Translations under genes and position numbers: made by a program
The notes under the pieces: model-generated
Seen by the model: the letters and a program-made list of their open reading frames with translations, nothing else
What the model was told of the DNA's origin: nothing
Databases searched by the model: none
Origin: Cordia subcordata
Lineage: Eukaryota > Streptophyta > Magnoliopsida > Boraginales > Cordiaceae
NCBI GenBank assembly: GCA_028554755.1
Contig: JAPTOF010000030.1
Location: 868,001-932,000 of the forward strand
Direction of reading: 5' to 3'
Length of the DNA: 64,000 nucleotides
Part shown: in pieces, positions 22,291 to 33,780 of the stretch
Numbering within the stretch: position 1 is the stretch's first letter
How the letters are laid out: each line of letters starts with the position of its first letter

Positions 22291-23900
22291 TAGGACAGAT
22301 TGCTAGTCAGTTGAGCGTTAGAGATCCTGGGAAACTGCCTTCTCAACCGGAGGTGAACCCTAGAGTCCAGTCCTGTTCCTTTAGCGATACCACTTATCCC
22401 TCTAAGGCCCAGGCTAAGGCCGTCACCATTCTTAGGAGCGGTTGGGTAGTGGATAATAAGGTAGGAGTTGACTTTGCAATGCCTGCACCTAGTGGTCCTT
22501 CCCAGTCTAGAGCACCACATTGTAACCCTGTTGAGGGAAATCCTAGAGAAGGTCCTGTCAAGAGAGATGAGCCCATTAGAGACCATGGAGAGAGTAGTAC
22601 TTCCCGCCCACATCGAAAAGGAAAGGAGCCCATTGATGATTCCCATGTGTCTAGAGGTGTTGAGCCTAGAGTTCCTTTTCCATCCGCCTTAAAGAGGCCT
22701 ACACCTAGTGAGAATTCTAGGTTCTTCAAGGTTTTAGAGCATCTTAAGGACCTTAAGGTTAATCTTCCTTTGATAGATGCAATCCTTTCCATCCCCTCTT
22801 ACTCTAAGTTCTTTAAGGATCTTTGTACAAGGAAACATAGGTCATCAAACATTCCTAAAAAGGTGAGGCTTACGGAGAAGGTGAGTAGTATTTGTACTTC
22901 GGGCCTTTCGCCTAAGATGAGTGACGCTGGAGACTTCACCATTCCTTGTAGGATCTGTGAGACCCAGATTAATCGTGCCTTGTTAGATTTAGGATCTAGT
23001 GTGAATCTCATTCCCTACTCCATCTATCAGAAGCTAGGTCTAGGTGAGTTGTCCCCGACACATGTTACTCTTCAGCTAGTTGATAGATCTGAGCATAGAC
23101 CTAGGGGTGTGATAGAGGATGTTATGGTTCAGGTAGATAAGTTTGTGTACCTTGTTGACTTTATAGTGTTAGGTATGGATTCGGGACATGACTCTAGACA
23201 TTCTACACCCATTCTTCCATGTCGCCCCTTCCTTGCCACCGCAGATGCCATTATCCATTGTAGGTTGGGGTTATTGGAGATAAAATTTGGGAATTTAAGA
23301 TCTACTATAAAGGTTGCCGAGGTGATGGATAGGGCTAGTATAGGAGGAAAGGATGGAGAGAAATGCTTTAGGATGGATGTGATTGATTCTTGTGTTGAGG
23401 ATATTATAGAGAAAACTATGACCGATGGAGAAGAATTGAGGAAATTTGAGGAATTGATGTCTAGTTTTGATTTGGAGACCTTAGAGCGGAAATATGTAGC
23501 TTCTACTTCCTTGATTGAGAGCCATTTGACTAATAAGTCACTTGAGGTTAATCCTTCTAGTCTCATTTCTAGTGATGTCCCCGTTGATAATGTTGAGGTT
23601 AAGCCCCCCTTGGTTGAGCCTAGCCCTTCTTTAGAGTTCAAACCCTTTCTCGATCATTTGAAGTATGCATTCTTAGGCCCTAGTGAGACCCTTCCGGTTA
23701 TCATAGCTTTCGATCTTTCTAGTGAGCATAAGAAGCGTCTCTTAGAGGTCCTTAGGAAGCATAGGAAGGCTATAGGGTGGAAATTTGATGATTTGAGAGG
23801 TATAGACCCTTCGGTTTGCATGCATCGTATTCACCTTGAGGATGAAGCCATTCCTTCTAGGGAGATGCAAAGGAGGCTAAACCCACACATGAGCGAGTAG
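22269..23900 (+). pseudogene. ATH protease region and RT start
   Basis: This open block of 543 residues follows gag. A Pro-rich spacer leads to an aspartic protease-like domain (about residues 215-330): a CRICETQINRALLDLGSSVN stretch whose active-site motif is DLGSS (D-S/T-G in the family, so changed to D-L-G), then LVDRSEHRPRGVIEDV and FIVLGMD. The end (residues 475-543) is the RT entry region, with HRKAIGWKFDDLRGIDPS and HRIHLEDEA. It stops at 23900 at a TAG within the RT entry, and frameshifts follow. The large open frame suggests a fairly young insertion, but it would not give a complete polyprotein. Confidence 0.85.
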
Positions 23901-25102
23901 TTAAGAAAGAGATCATTAAGCTTTTAGATGCAGGCATTATTTATCTAATCTCCGATAGTAAGTGGGTTAGCCCGGTCCAAATTGTCCCTAGAAGTCCGGG
24001 ATCATGGTTGTTGAGAATGAGAGAGGAGAGCTTATTCTTACACGTACTCTACGGGTGGAGAGTTTGTATTGATTATAGGAAGCTCAACTCCAAAACTAGG
24101 AAGGATCATTCCTATTGCCTTTTCTAGACCAGATCTTAGATAGAGTAGCTGGCATAGCTACTATTGTTTTCTAGATGGCTATTCGCGTTATAATCAAATC
24201 CCCATGTTTCTCGAGGACCAGGAGCAGACCACCTTTACTTGTCCCTATGGCACTTTTGCTTATAGGAGAATGCCCTTCGGTCTCTGTAATGCCCCAGCGA
24301 CTTTTCAGAGATGTATGATGGCCATTTTTAGTGACATGATTGAGAGGCATTTAGAGATTTTCATGGATGATTTTTTAGTCTTTGAAGATAGCTTTGATGA
24401 GTACTTGAGTCATCTCTGTTTAGTCTTAGACCGATATGTGAAGAAGAATCTAATGTTGAGTTGGGAGAAATCCCACTTCATGGTTCAACGAGGGATAGTG
24501 TTGGGTCATGTTGTCTCATCTAGTGGAATTCAAGTTGACCTGGCTAAGGTAGAATTGATTGAGAAGTTGCCTGTCCCTAAGTGTGTCAAGGATGTTAGAT
24601 CTTTTCTAGGACATGCAGGATTCTACCATAGATTCATTACGGATTTTAGTTAGATTGCACGTCCCTTATCTAGGCTCCTAGCACAAGATGTCCCTTTTGA
24701 CTTTGATGATGAGTATGTTAGAGCTTTCAATAGCTTAAATCCTTATTGTTTACATCCCCAATTATCCAGCCACCTAACTACAGTCTCCCATTTGAGGTTA
24801 TGTGTGATGCATCTGATTATGCGATAGGAGCTATTTTAGGTCAAAGGAAGGATAAGTTGCCCCATGTTGTGTACTATACTAGCAAGACTCTTGATGAAGC
24901 ACAAAAGAACTATACCATCATGGAAAAAGAGCTTCTAGCAATAGTCTTCTCCCTTGACAAGTTTAGGTCATACATCCTAGGATCCAAAGTGATTGTCTAC
25001 GCCGATCATGCAACATTGAAGTATTTGTTGTCTAAGAAAGAATCTAAGCCCCGCTTGATTAGGTGGTTGCTTCTCCTTCAAGAGTTTGACATAGAAATAT
25101 AG
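23901..25102 (+). pseudogene. ATH reverse transcriptase and RNase H
   Basis: RT is broken by frameshifts at 23900-24200. The block 24204-24653 is open and holds PYGTFAYRRMPFGLCNAPATFQ and the catalytic motif FMDD (YxDD family), then the connection region SFLGHAGFYHRFI. A TAG at 24654 and a frameshift near 24740 precede the RNase H block 24746-25102 ([52 protein letters not shown]). A TAG ends it at about 25100. Order RT, RNase H, integrase is typical of gypsy. Confidence 0.88.
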
Positions 25103-25327
25103 GATAAGAAGGGTAGAGGATATTTAGTTGCAGATCATGTTTCCTGTCTTGTTAGCGAGTCTTCTAATAATCTATTTGCTTTTCATGATTCATTCCCTGA
25201 TGAGCAATTGTTTGCCGTCTCTTATCACACACCTTGGTTTGCTCATATTGTCAATTATCTTGCCACAGGGTGCTTTCCTTCCGATTGGGAGAAAAGAGAA
25301 ACAGATAGGTTCCTAGCACAAGTTAGG
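25103..25327 (+). pseudogene. ATH pol between RNase H and integrase, left part
   Basis: The translation continues in the pol frame with the linker (DHVSCLVSESSNN, then DEQLFAVSYHTPWFAHIVNY) and stops at the solo LTR. The last residues before it (FLAQVR) continue after the insertion as YFFWEDPYLFKVC, which identifies the exact target. Confidence 0.75.
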
Positions 25328-25720
25328 TCATATCGCTATTTGAGCACAAGCCTAAATAGCCCGCAAGTGCACGGGACGTATGTAATACAGTATGTGCAAG
25401 TGCGGGGTCGAATCCATAGGGAGGCTACCTTGGTTTAGTCATTATGTGCTCGAGTGCCTTAAACTAGCTACGTGCGTGTGTGTACTTACTTTGGGATGGA
25501 AGGGAGCTCGGAAGAAGGAAAATAAAAACTAATCTATGGAGGAACTTAAGGGAGCCAAACTAAAGAAGGAAACACTAATAAAGAAGAAGGGGACCTAGGG
25601 CGATTGCATTGCAACAAGACATGGGCTATGATAACAGATGATGTCTATCTAAGGCTCGGGACTTCTATTACCGTAGTGTTGATCGGGGGGTCTCTTAACC
25701 AATACTAGTGGTTCAACCCG

Positions 25721-25981
25721 TTAGCTGGATTTAAAGCTAAGGGCCAATCCCTCCTAGCCTACGCAATCCATGTTTAGAACTTATCCTCTTGGCTGGATTT
25801 AAAGCCAAGGACTAGCACATAAACACTACGTGACATTAAGGCTTAATTAACCAACACTAACGTGGGTGAGGGATACTCTAGTCTAGGTCAACTTATCCGC
25901 TTGGCTGGATTTAAAGCCAAGGACTAGCACCTAAACTCGACTAAGCATAGCATGTAACCTATTAGCTGGATTTAAAGCTAA
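25721..25981 (-). other. Four hairpins in solo LTR
   Basis: Copies lie at 25721-25740 and 25962-25981 (stem TTAGCT/AGCTAA) and at 25789-25808 and 25901-25920 (stem TTGGCT/AGCCAA), all with an 8-nt GGATTTAA loop on the plus strand. The alternation of the two stem types keeps pairing. Confidence 0.6.
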
Positions 25982-26503
25982 AGCCTACTCTACTAAGCAA
26001 AGCCACGAGATTAAGCACAATCACATCAGCCATATAAGTAGATAAGAGCATTGGAAGCATAAATAACACCTGCATATTCACTTAGGCATTTTAACAAACA
26101 CATAGACATGTTTGATTTCCAATACATAGACATATTGAATCAGGCCATAAATTTATGTAAATAAACATGTATTAAGAGCCAAAGATCTACACAAATCCAT
26201 TATTCAAAGCCCTAATCTAATATACAACAACAATCAACCCTAAATCTAGCCTAATCAAGCAACATATTTACAAGAAATAGAGAAAGAATAAAAAGAACTT
26301 CCCTAAATTCTTGCTTCCAAATCCATACAAATCCTTCAAATCTTTGTTTAATGCTTCAATCGTAGCTTGGTGTGGGGTTTAGATGGTGGTTTAGGGTGTT
26401 TTGTGAAGTGGGTAAAGGGTTAGGGTTTATTAGAATTTAAGAAATAAAAGTTCCTCTCTTGAAAATGAGCTGAAACGAGCTTTTTATGGATTTCTTCAGC
26501 GCA

Positions 26504-26663
26504 CAGCTGGTCGACCTAGCCGGTTGACCGGCTCCTCTTTCTTGCTCGACCGGCTTCAATCATGATGCTCTCTGTAATGGCAGGTCCACCTAGCCGGTCG
26601 ACCGGCTTCTTGAGGAACTCGACCGGCTTCAAATCTTTTATTTTCTGGAGCGGCCGGTCGAAT
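26504..26663 (-). repeat. Palindrome array in solo LTR
   Basis: The exact palindrome AGCCGGTCGACCGGCT lies at 26592-26607. Partial copies lie at 26504-26533 (CAGCTGGTCGACC, then AGCCGGTTGACCGGCT), 26543, 26621 (CTCGACCGGCTT) and 26651 (CGGCCGGTCGAA). Confidence 0.6.
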
Positions 26664-26930
26664 TAGAATGATCTCTTCTTTATTTCTTTTCTTCCGGTCT
26701 TCATCTGTTAGCTCATTTCTTCCTCGCATAAGCTTGAACCCTTCCAAAACACTCCTAAAACATGGAATATAACACTTAGTATAGTATTTATGCACCTAAA
26801 TACATTATGTACAAATATTAACAAATATACATAAACTTTATACTAAGCGCACTCAATTATACTCTAAACACCCTTAAATGTGCATGCAAAAACAAGATGC
26901 AAACATGCACAAATGACACACATCATTAGG

Positions 26931-27848
26931 TATTTCTTTTGGGAGGATCCCTATCTCTTCAAAGTGTGTACGGATCAAATGATTCGTCGATGTGTGCTCG
27001 AGGATGAGTTTGAGAGCGTTTTGAGCATGTGTCATGATGAGGGGTGTGGGGGTCATTTTAGTAGGAAGAAAACCGCTGCGAAGGTCTTGCAATGTGGACT
27101 ATTTTGGCCTACTCTCTTTAGGGATGCCCAATAGTATTGCCAAAAGTGTTTTAGATGTCAACAATCCGGGTCCATCTCTAAGAGAAACATGATGCCTTTA
27201 TCCCCTATTCTTCCTTGTGAGTTGTTTGATGTTTAGGGTATAGATTTCATGGGTCTATTTCCACCTTTCTTTGGGTACCAACACATTTTAGTGGCCGTTG
27301 ATTATGTGTCCAAATGGGTTGAATCAATTCCCACACACACTAATGACCATAGGGTAATGGTTAAGTTCATTAAGGAGAACATTTTCTCTAGATTTGGAGT
27401 CCCTAGGGTCTTAATTAGTGATAGGGGTTTGCATTTTGGCCATAGGACTTTAGAGGCCTTGTTGAGAAGATATTCGATCACCCATAAGGGAGCCACTCCT
27501 TATCACCCGCAAACTAGTGGACAAGTAGAGGTGTCTAATAGGAATATCAAGCACATTTTAGAGAAAACGGTTAGGCCCGATAGGAGAGATTGGTCTATTA
27601 GGCTAAATGATGCTTTGTGGGCCTACCGTACTGCCTTTAAGACTCTCATTGGTATGTCTCCATATAGATTGGTTTATGGTAAAGCTTGTCACTTACCGGT
27701 AGAACTAGAGCATAGAGCTTATTGGGCAATCAAAGCCCTAAATTTTGACTTGGTAAGAGCGGGTGAGAAAAGGAAGCTAAACCTAATGGAATTGAAAGAG
27801 TTAAGATTCGAGGCATATGAGAACGTTAAACTTTATAGGATAGGATGA
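26931..27848 (+). pseudogene. ATH integrase
   Basis: The zinc-binding H2C2-type N-terminal part (26950-27170) includes MCHDEGCGGHFSRKKTAAK, then CQKCFRCQQSG. A TAG at about 27133 and another at about 27235 break it. The catalytic core (27240-27848) shows the first Asp in GIDFMG, the second in ISDRGLHF, and the region [21 protein letters not shown], where the catalytic Glu follows. The C-terminal part reads [21 protein letters not shown] and [21 protein letters not shown], a typical Athila/Tat ending. Integrase joins the cDNA to the host chromosome. The stops make it inactive. Confidence 0.88.
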
Positions 27849-29508
27849 AGAGAATTCATCATAAACACATCATTAAGAAATCATTCTCTCCTTCTGATAA
27901 AGTTTAGTTGTTTAACTCACGATTGAAACTCTTTCGAGGCAAGCGTAAGACAAGATAGGATGGTCTATATGAGGTGATGGTTGCCTATCCTTCCGGAGTA
28001 GTCAAGATTAAAGACTTGAAGGATGGCCGAGAGTTAATGGTGAATGGGCAACGCCCAAAGCACACATATGGTCCGAACATGGCTCGTGTGGGGGCTTTAA
28101 GTCTTCAGGACCCTATCTATGGAAGTTGAAGATTAGTTGGTGTTTGCTCGACTGACGGCATGGTGGTTAGCGCTACTAGGAGGCAACTTAGGTTCAATTT
28201 TGCAGTTTTGCATTTGTTTCACTTTCTTTTCTTTTTATTTTCTTTCTTTTATCTTTCTTGCACCCAAACCAAAGTGTTGAATCCCAATCCTTTGTCCCAT
28301 AAGATACACCATTACTCATTATTGCACATGCCAATGCAAGCATGCATAGGCAATGCTACTAATCTTATTTTCTTTGTGAGTGTTTATGAATTGTGAGTCA
28401 TAGGATTAGTAGTATGGTGATTTATCATTGACATGGAAAGCTTTGAAGAAAATGCAAGGTTGTATCTATCCTTTCTCCACTTGTTCCCCATGTTTATACC
28501 CTATCCCCATCACCCTTACTTGTTTTGTAACGACAATTTGCTTGTTTTTGTGTTTTGATCTATTTGATTGAGGACAAGCAAAGTTTAGGTTTGGAGGTGT
28601 GGGAGTTTGGTTTTCTTGTTATATATCTTGCTTAGGGTAGATTGCATTATGCGCTTAAAAATGCTGAAAATTTTTCAATTTTCATGCATGTAGAGATATT
28701 TATTTCTTTGTTGATCATTGTGTAGGCTTTTATGATTGACTCTGTTAATTTATGAAGATGAGAGGCATTTTGGAGAAATGAATAGAGTGGTCTGAAAACT
28801 AAGTCTTGGAGAGGATGCCTTTCAAAGTTGTGGGGAGTGAGAACCTTGAAAGAATAACCCTTGTAGCCACCCCATAGCTTGGTAGGAAAGAGTGTTGGAA
28901 AAGGGTTGTTGATGTGAGTGCCCCTTCCTTAATTGGTTCTTTTTGATGTGCCTAAGCCTTTCTTTTTCTTTCTTTTTGTGAATACAATACAAAGCATGAA
29001 AAATCCAAAAAAAATTGAAAAAGGCACAAAGGTGCAAAAACATATTAAAAATATATGAAAAAAATGAAGTGAAAAAGAGAAAAAAAGCCAAAGGCACCAA
29101 AAAGTTAGTGAATAAGTGCATAAGTGACACAATGTCAACTTAGCACAAGTTATCATCTTTATAGATACATGAATAAGGTTTTTTATAAGCCACTGTGTTT
29201 GTATATTCTCTCTTCTTGTCTTTGAGGCTTGGTACAAGTTATGGACGCCGTGTTAGTTGAGGGAGCATGAAATATCAACATCCTAAGTGCATGAGTTAGA
29301 ATCCTAGGCTTGTGGTGGATTGGCTACTTGGGGAATTCCCACGAGGAACGAGACCCCTGATGAGTAGAGCAAAGATCCAAAGAGGCTAGGGATCTCTTCA
29401 TAATAGGAATGCCGCCTTTATGCTTCATAGACTAACTTTGATAGAGAGTAAATCCTTTAGACAATCCATTGCATCGGCTTTAGAGATAAATTTAAGATTG
29501 GACTTGCT
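27849..29508 (+). other. ATH 3' region, remnant coding then non-coding
   Basis: The first 280 bases still encode the end of pol in pieces (VMVAYPSGVVKIKDLKDGRE, then NGQRPKHTYGPNM), with a stop near 27848. From about 28130 nothing coding is convincing: 28160-28396 is a T-rich hydrophobic frame and 28930-29130 is A-rich (AAAATCCAAAAAAAATTG). The text GAGGACAAGCAAAG, then GGTTTGGAGGTGTGGGAG, at 28570-28612 resembles the true PPT region at 29509-29540, so this region may contain a second, older PPT module. No env-like gene was seen. Confidence 0.6.
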
Positions 29509-29540
29509 TGAGGACAAGCAAGGAAAAGGTTTGAGGGTGT
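29509..29540 (+). other. ATH polypurine tract region
   Basis: The purine-rich stretch GAGGACAAGCAAGGAAAAGG and TTTGAGGGTG precedes the 3' LTR start TGATGTGTTG at 29541, the place where plus-strand priming occurs in LTR elements. The exact tract border is uncertain. Confidence 0.7.
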
Positions 29541-30482
29541 TGATGTGTTGTGTTTTTGTGTGTGTTTGCATTGTAATTTACCTATGTTTAAGAAGTATTA
29601 AGTGCTCAAAAAGATGCATTGGTGTAGTACTATTGATAAGAATAGGCTTAAGCGTAAACAAATGTACATATTGAGTTTAAGAGACAAATTGCTACACTAA
29701 TTGCTTGTTTTCAATGATTTAGGTGAACTTTGGGTTAAGATCGAGATTGGGCGATGATAGGTGATAAAGATGGGAGATGTACGAGCCAAAAAGAAGAAGA
29801 TCAGAAGCCGAAAAGACAAAGAATGGAGGAAAGAAGTCAGCCGGACGACCATGAAGAAAGAGCTGATCTACCGGCTAAGTCAACCGGCCACTCTAGAGAG
29901 GTGCCAAAAATAGCCAAACGACCACCCCCCCAAAGCGGTCGACCGGCCAGTCCAGAGAGCATCACCAAAAAGCTAGTCGAGCTAAGAGAAGAAGCCGGTC
30001 GACCGATAGTTCGTGGAAAGCCGATATAAAAGCCCGATCTTCAGACAAAAAGGGGGGATCTTTGGAGAGCTTTTTGGACAAATTTTTTAGAGAGGATCTT
30101 TACACCCATCACACAAACACACTTAACCCAAGTCTTCACCTCCAACACACACTCTCTCACACATTTCATCACTTTGGAGCAAGAAAATTTAAAGGGTTTC
30201 AACATTTGGATTCAAGTTTGCTCAAGAGTTTTGTACAAGATTAGCTAGGATGAAAAGGAAGCTTCATAAACTCTTTTTCATTCCATCTTTTATTATGATT
30301 GATTTATTATGATTGAGTAGACTTGTGTAGGGTGATTTTACTTATGTAATGGGTTAGCCATATACTCTTATGATATGGGATTAAATGGCTGATTATATAT
30401 ACATATTTGATTTTCTTATTCAAATGGTTATTTTCTCATTCATGTCTAAGTGTTTGATTAAATTCCTAAATAAGTAACATGT
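29541..30482 (+). repeat. ATH 3' LTR, first part
   Basis: This starts TGATGTGTTG and aligns base for base with 18360 onward. It includes the palindrome array (29866-30008). It stops at CATGT (30478-30482), the COP1 target duplication, and continues at 47804. Confidence 0.92.
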
Positions 30483-31801
30483 TGTTAGCTATATATTCAT
30501 TATTGATTTTGATGATGAAAATATATATATGCATTATTTGACTAAAAAGCTTCTTGTGAAAATGAGATGATATCAATATGAAGCTTTGAAAGATATGAAG
30601 ATGTGCAAAAAGCCTTCTTTGAAGGAAGAAAAGATGAGAAGGGATAAGGAGGAGAAAAGAAGCCATAAGGGGTACCAGATTTTTTTTTTTCTTCTTGCTC
30701 TTTTTGTGAAATGCCTATATATTGTGTGGACTTGGCTCAAAATCTTTTTCTTACTCATAGCAAAAATTTTCAAGTCTTTCACATTTAAAATAACATATGC
30801 ACAAATGTATTTGAATGCACACGTCGAGTTAAAATGAGTTTTTGGGGCGTTTTAATTCACAACTTATGTTTACAAAATTATTCAAAATGATTTGGAGTTG
30901 TGAAATTTGAACTTTAAATGATCCTTACAAAAATCTGGCTTTACTTAACATTCTGGAGTGGCTGGACCCCCCAGCCGGTCGACCGGCTGACCTGGTGGGT
31001 TGCCCGTCCAAAACAGAGAGGTGAAGGGAAAAGCCGGACCCCCTAGCCAGTCGACCGGCTAAGGCGTTCGGCCTAGTCAGAGAAGAATAAGGGTAAGCCG
31101 GACGACCCAGCCGGTCGATCGGCTGAACGGGTGCTGTAATAAATGCACTAGGCATATATTGCTGTTCTGCTGAAAAAAATCACTCCCTCTTCACCTACCA
31201 TAAACCCTAACCCCCAAATCTCTATAACTACTCATTCAATACACTTTCTAATTACAATATTGAAGTGTGCTAAAGTGTTTATCATCATTCAATCCATCTT
31301 TGAGCCATTCTTGCAATATATTTGAGCTTTCAAGAGCGTATTCATCTTCTTCTTGAAGAAAATCTCAGATTCAATCTTTTCTTATTCTTGAGTACATACA
31401 CACTTTGAGAGCTTTAATCTTTGTAAGATTTATTCATTAAAGCTTGTAAAGCGTGGGGAAATCCTATAGAGTAAATCTCTTGGGTTCTTTGAAGTTAGGC
31501 TTCAAAGAGGTTGTAAAGAACTTGGTTTGTGCTTTACCAAGTTTTGAAGAAGCATCTTAGTGGAGATGTTTGAAGTCCTAAGGGAAGCTTCCTTGGGCGG
31601 TAAACATAGGCTTGGCCGAACCACCTTAAAATTGTTTGTTTCTCTTTTCCTTACACTTCTATTTTCATTCCTACTTACCTTGCTTATCTTGTTTTTGATA
31701 TATTAATTGTTAGAAGTTGAAAATTTTCTGTAAATTAAAAAAAAACAAAAATTAGTATTAATATCTTAATTCACCCCCCTCTTAAGATATTTGCACCTAC
31801 A
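30483..31801 (+). repeat. COP1 5' LTR
   Basis: This begins TGTTAGCTATATATTC and ends TTTGCACCTACA, 1319 bp. It carries three palindrome copies at 30973-30988 (exact), 31045-31060 and 31109-31124, spaced 72 and 64 bases. T-rich and AT-rich parts at both ends hold no recognisable gene. Confidence 0.93.
30973..31124 (+). repeat. Palindrome array in COP1 5' LTR
   Basis: Units are AGCCGGTCGACCGGCT (30973), AGCCAGTCGACCGGCT (31045) and AGCCGGTCGATCGGCT (31109), each preceded by a GCCGGAC- or GCTGGAC-like box. The single changes from the exact palindrome are transitions at or next to CG sites, as expected from methylation decay. Confidence 0.7.
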
Positions 31802-31803
31802 AT

Positions 31804-31815
31804 TGGTATCAGAGC
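31804..31815 (+). other. COP1 primer binding site (initiator Met)
   Basis: TGGTATCAGAGC follows the 5' LTR after two bases. This is the classical copia PBS, complementary to initiator tRNA-Met. Confidence 0.92.
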
Positions 31816-31861
31816 TAGGGTTCTACATATAGTCTAACAACTAGTAGAATTTCTAGCAAAT

Positions 31862-32445
31862 ATGGAGGGAATTTCTATCAAACAAGCACCCCCTTTTGAT
31901 GGAACAAATTTTGCATTTTGGAAAATGAGAATGAAAGTGTCCATACAATCACATGACTATAAAGCCTGGAAAATCATAGAAAATGGGCCTACCTTACCTA
32001 CAAAATTAGAGGGTGATAGGAGAATACCCAAACCGAAAAATGAATGGAATGATGAAGATATTAAATTATTTGAGTTAAATCAAAAAGCATTACATTATTT
32101 ATTTAATGCAATGAATGCCACCGAATTTGCTAGAGTAATGGGTTGCACTTCGGCTAAAGAACTTTGGGATCAATTAGAAGTAACTTATGAAGGAACTAGC
32201 CAAGTGAAAGAATATAGGATTGCTATGCTTGTACATAGATATGAATTATTCAAGATGCTTCCAAATGAAAATGTTGAACAAATGTTTTCTAGATTTGTTG
32301 AAATCACTAATGGTTTGAAAGCTCTTGGTAAAGATTATTCAAATGTAGAGAAGGTAAGGAAAGTGCTAAGGAGCTTGCCATCATCATGGCAGCCTAAAGT
32401 CACGACAATAAAGGAAGCAAAGGACTTGAATACATTGGAGCTCAA
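31862..32445 (+). pseudogene. COP1 gag, first part
   Basis: The ATG at 31862 starts a gag with the UBN2-type fold: FDGTNFAFWKMRMKVSIQS, then TSAKELWDQLEVTYEGTSQV and NVEQMFSRFVEITNGLK. The frame is open up to the LN10 insertion at 32446 and resumes in frame with the same residues (LELNELIGSLMTHELEI) at 41120. The protein is a truncated capsid because the inserted LINE adds a short out-of-family tail and a stop at about 32488. Confidence 0.9.
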
Positions 32446-33780
32446 CCCAATGGTGGGGACATTTTTCAAGGCAACCCTTCCTCTTTGAATGATGTTTTGA
32501 AGAGGCAGCATGAAGAAAACAAAGCTCACTCCAATCCTCTCCAAAAAGCACAAGGAGTCAACATGCAAAACAAAGCACAAGTGCAAAATCAGCAAAATGC
32601 TTGGCGCAAACCACTTAAATTCAGGTATGTACCATCCTCAAATGATCCTTCCCCTGATTGGGGAGGTGTTTTTGCTGAGCATATAAATACAAATCTTAAA
32701 TTTGATGAAGAGCATGCTTACAATATCGTGGAAGGCAAAAGGGAAGTTGGTGATCCTCTGGATGACCTGTATGAAAATGGTGATAAATTTTGGAGTCATT
32801 GCTTAGTTGGGCAGTTTTTAGGTGCTCCACCACCTTTTTTCTTAATCAAAAATATGGTTGAGTTTGCTTGGAAGAGATTTGGTAAGGTGGACATACACAC
32901 TAAAGGAAAAGGTCTCTTTCTTTTCAAGTTTGAAAATGAAGAAATTTGCCAAAAAGTCCTTCAACAACTTTGGTATGCTAACCATAGGCTGTTATTAAGG
33001 AAATGGGAACCCAATCTCGAGTTTGTGAACCTATCATGTAACAAAGTTCCAATTTGGATTAAGCTTTGGGATGTCCCATTGAGTCTATACTCCAAAAGAG
33101 GGCTTGGTTATATTGCTTCTTTTATTGGTAAGCCTATTCAAATGGATGCACTTACGGACTCTAGAAGAAATTTGGAGTTTGCTAGGGTGTGTATTGAAGT
33201 GGACTTAGAAGGTAATCTCCCGGATGTTGTCTTTCCAAAACTTAAGAATGGTGCTAGAGCAAAAGTTGAGGTTGAATATGCTTGGAAGCCAAGCAAATGC
33301 ACACATTGTAAAATGGTAGGGCATGTTGAGGAAAATTGCCCCTTGAAGCCGAAAGCACAACAAAATCCTCAAACACTTCATTATGGGCAGCAACCAAAAA
33401 TTCGCCAAGAATGGCAAGTGGTGGGTAAAAAGCAAGCTCCATTGAAGAATTCCGAGGTTTCGAGCAATGATAAAGCCATTTCAAATATGGAAAAGAAGAC
33501 TACTCAGCCAATCTCTCCTAAGATTGCACTTGACTCAAATAAAAATAGTCAAAATTGCTTTGAAATCCTTGACCGGGAGGATGAGCATAGAAAAGATACT
33601 TTGAACATTGAAGATGAGTTTGGGACAAAAGTTGAAAGGAAACTTGATAGCTATGAAGGAAAGGAAGAAGGGGAGATCCTAATTCAAGAAAATGAAGAGG
33701 AAGATGAAGCTCCAATTGAAGAGCAAGATGATTCACACAAAGATGAAAGAGGAGGGCTGGATACTACTCCTATCCTTTAA
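32446..33780 (+). CDS. LN10 ORF1, nearly intact (DUF4283-like, CCHC)
   Basis: This is the best-preserved ORF1 in the window: an open frame from the 5' truncation to the stop at 33778-33780, with an internal Met at 32485 giving 431 residues. After a Gln/Asn-rich start comes the DUF4283-like region (about residues 85-265, SHCLVGQFLGAPPPFFLIK), then a complete knuckle with Cys272, Cys275, His280 and Cys285 (CTHCKMVGHVEENC), then an acidic tail (EEGEILIQENEEEDEAP). In L1 elements ORF1 binds element RNA. The stop TAA overlaps the ORF2 ATG (TAATG at 33778-33782). The N-terminal end of the family protein is missing, so it is a partial copy. LN10 as a whole cannot be mobile by itself. Confidence 0.85.
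   Translation, partial: PNGGDIFQGNPSSLNDVLKRQHEENKAHSNPLQKAQGVNMQNKAQVQNQQNAWRKPLKFRYVPSSNDPSPDWGGVFAEHINTNLKFDEEHAYNIVEGKREVGDPLDDLYENGDKFWSHCLVGQFLGAPPPFFLIKNMVEFAWKRFGKVDIHTKGKGLFLFKFENEEICQKVLQQLWYANHRLLLRKWEPNLEFVNLSCNKVPIWIKLWDVPLSLYSKRGLGYIASFIGKPIQMDALTDSRRNLEFARVCIEVDLEGNLPDVVFPKLKNGARAKVEVEYAWKPSKCTHCKMVGHVEENCPLKPKAQQNPQTLHYGQQPKIRQEWQVVGKKQAPLKNSEVSSNDKAISNMEKKTTQPISPKIALDSNKNSQNCFEILDREDEHRKDTLNIEDEFGTKVERKLDSYEGKEEGEILIQENEEEDEAPIEEQDDSHKDERGGLDTTPIL

Larger units (their letters stand above)
25328..26925 (-). repeat. Solo LTR of an Athila-like subfamily
   Basis: This 1598-bp reverse LTR is flanked by the 5-bp duplication TTAGG (25323-25327 and 26926-26930), with no internal region. 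Read in reverse it begins TGATGTGTGTC and ends CTCAAATAGCGATATGA. It contains four hairpins (25721-25981) and a palindrome array (26504-26663). Its PBS-proximal end resembles the LTR at 1-1338 more than the ATH LTR. It is best explained by LTR-LTR recombination of a full element that had inserted in ATH pol. Confidence 0.88.

Noticed and set aside
28160..28396. Possible env-like membrane protein in ATH 3' region.
   Set aside because: The hydrophobic run comes from a CTTTTT-rich tract; no signal peptide, coiled coil or conserved pattern supports an env.
30460..30486. Alternative COP1 border one base earlier (target duplication ACATG).
   Set aside because: CATGT fits the LTR start TGTTAGC seen at 46481 and the right-hand CGTGT better; ACATG does not match the right side.
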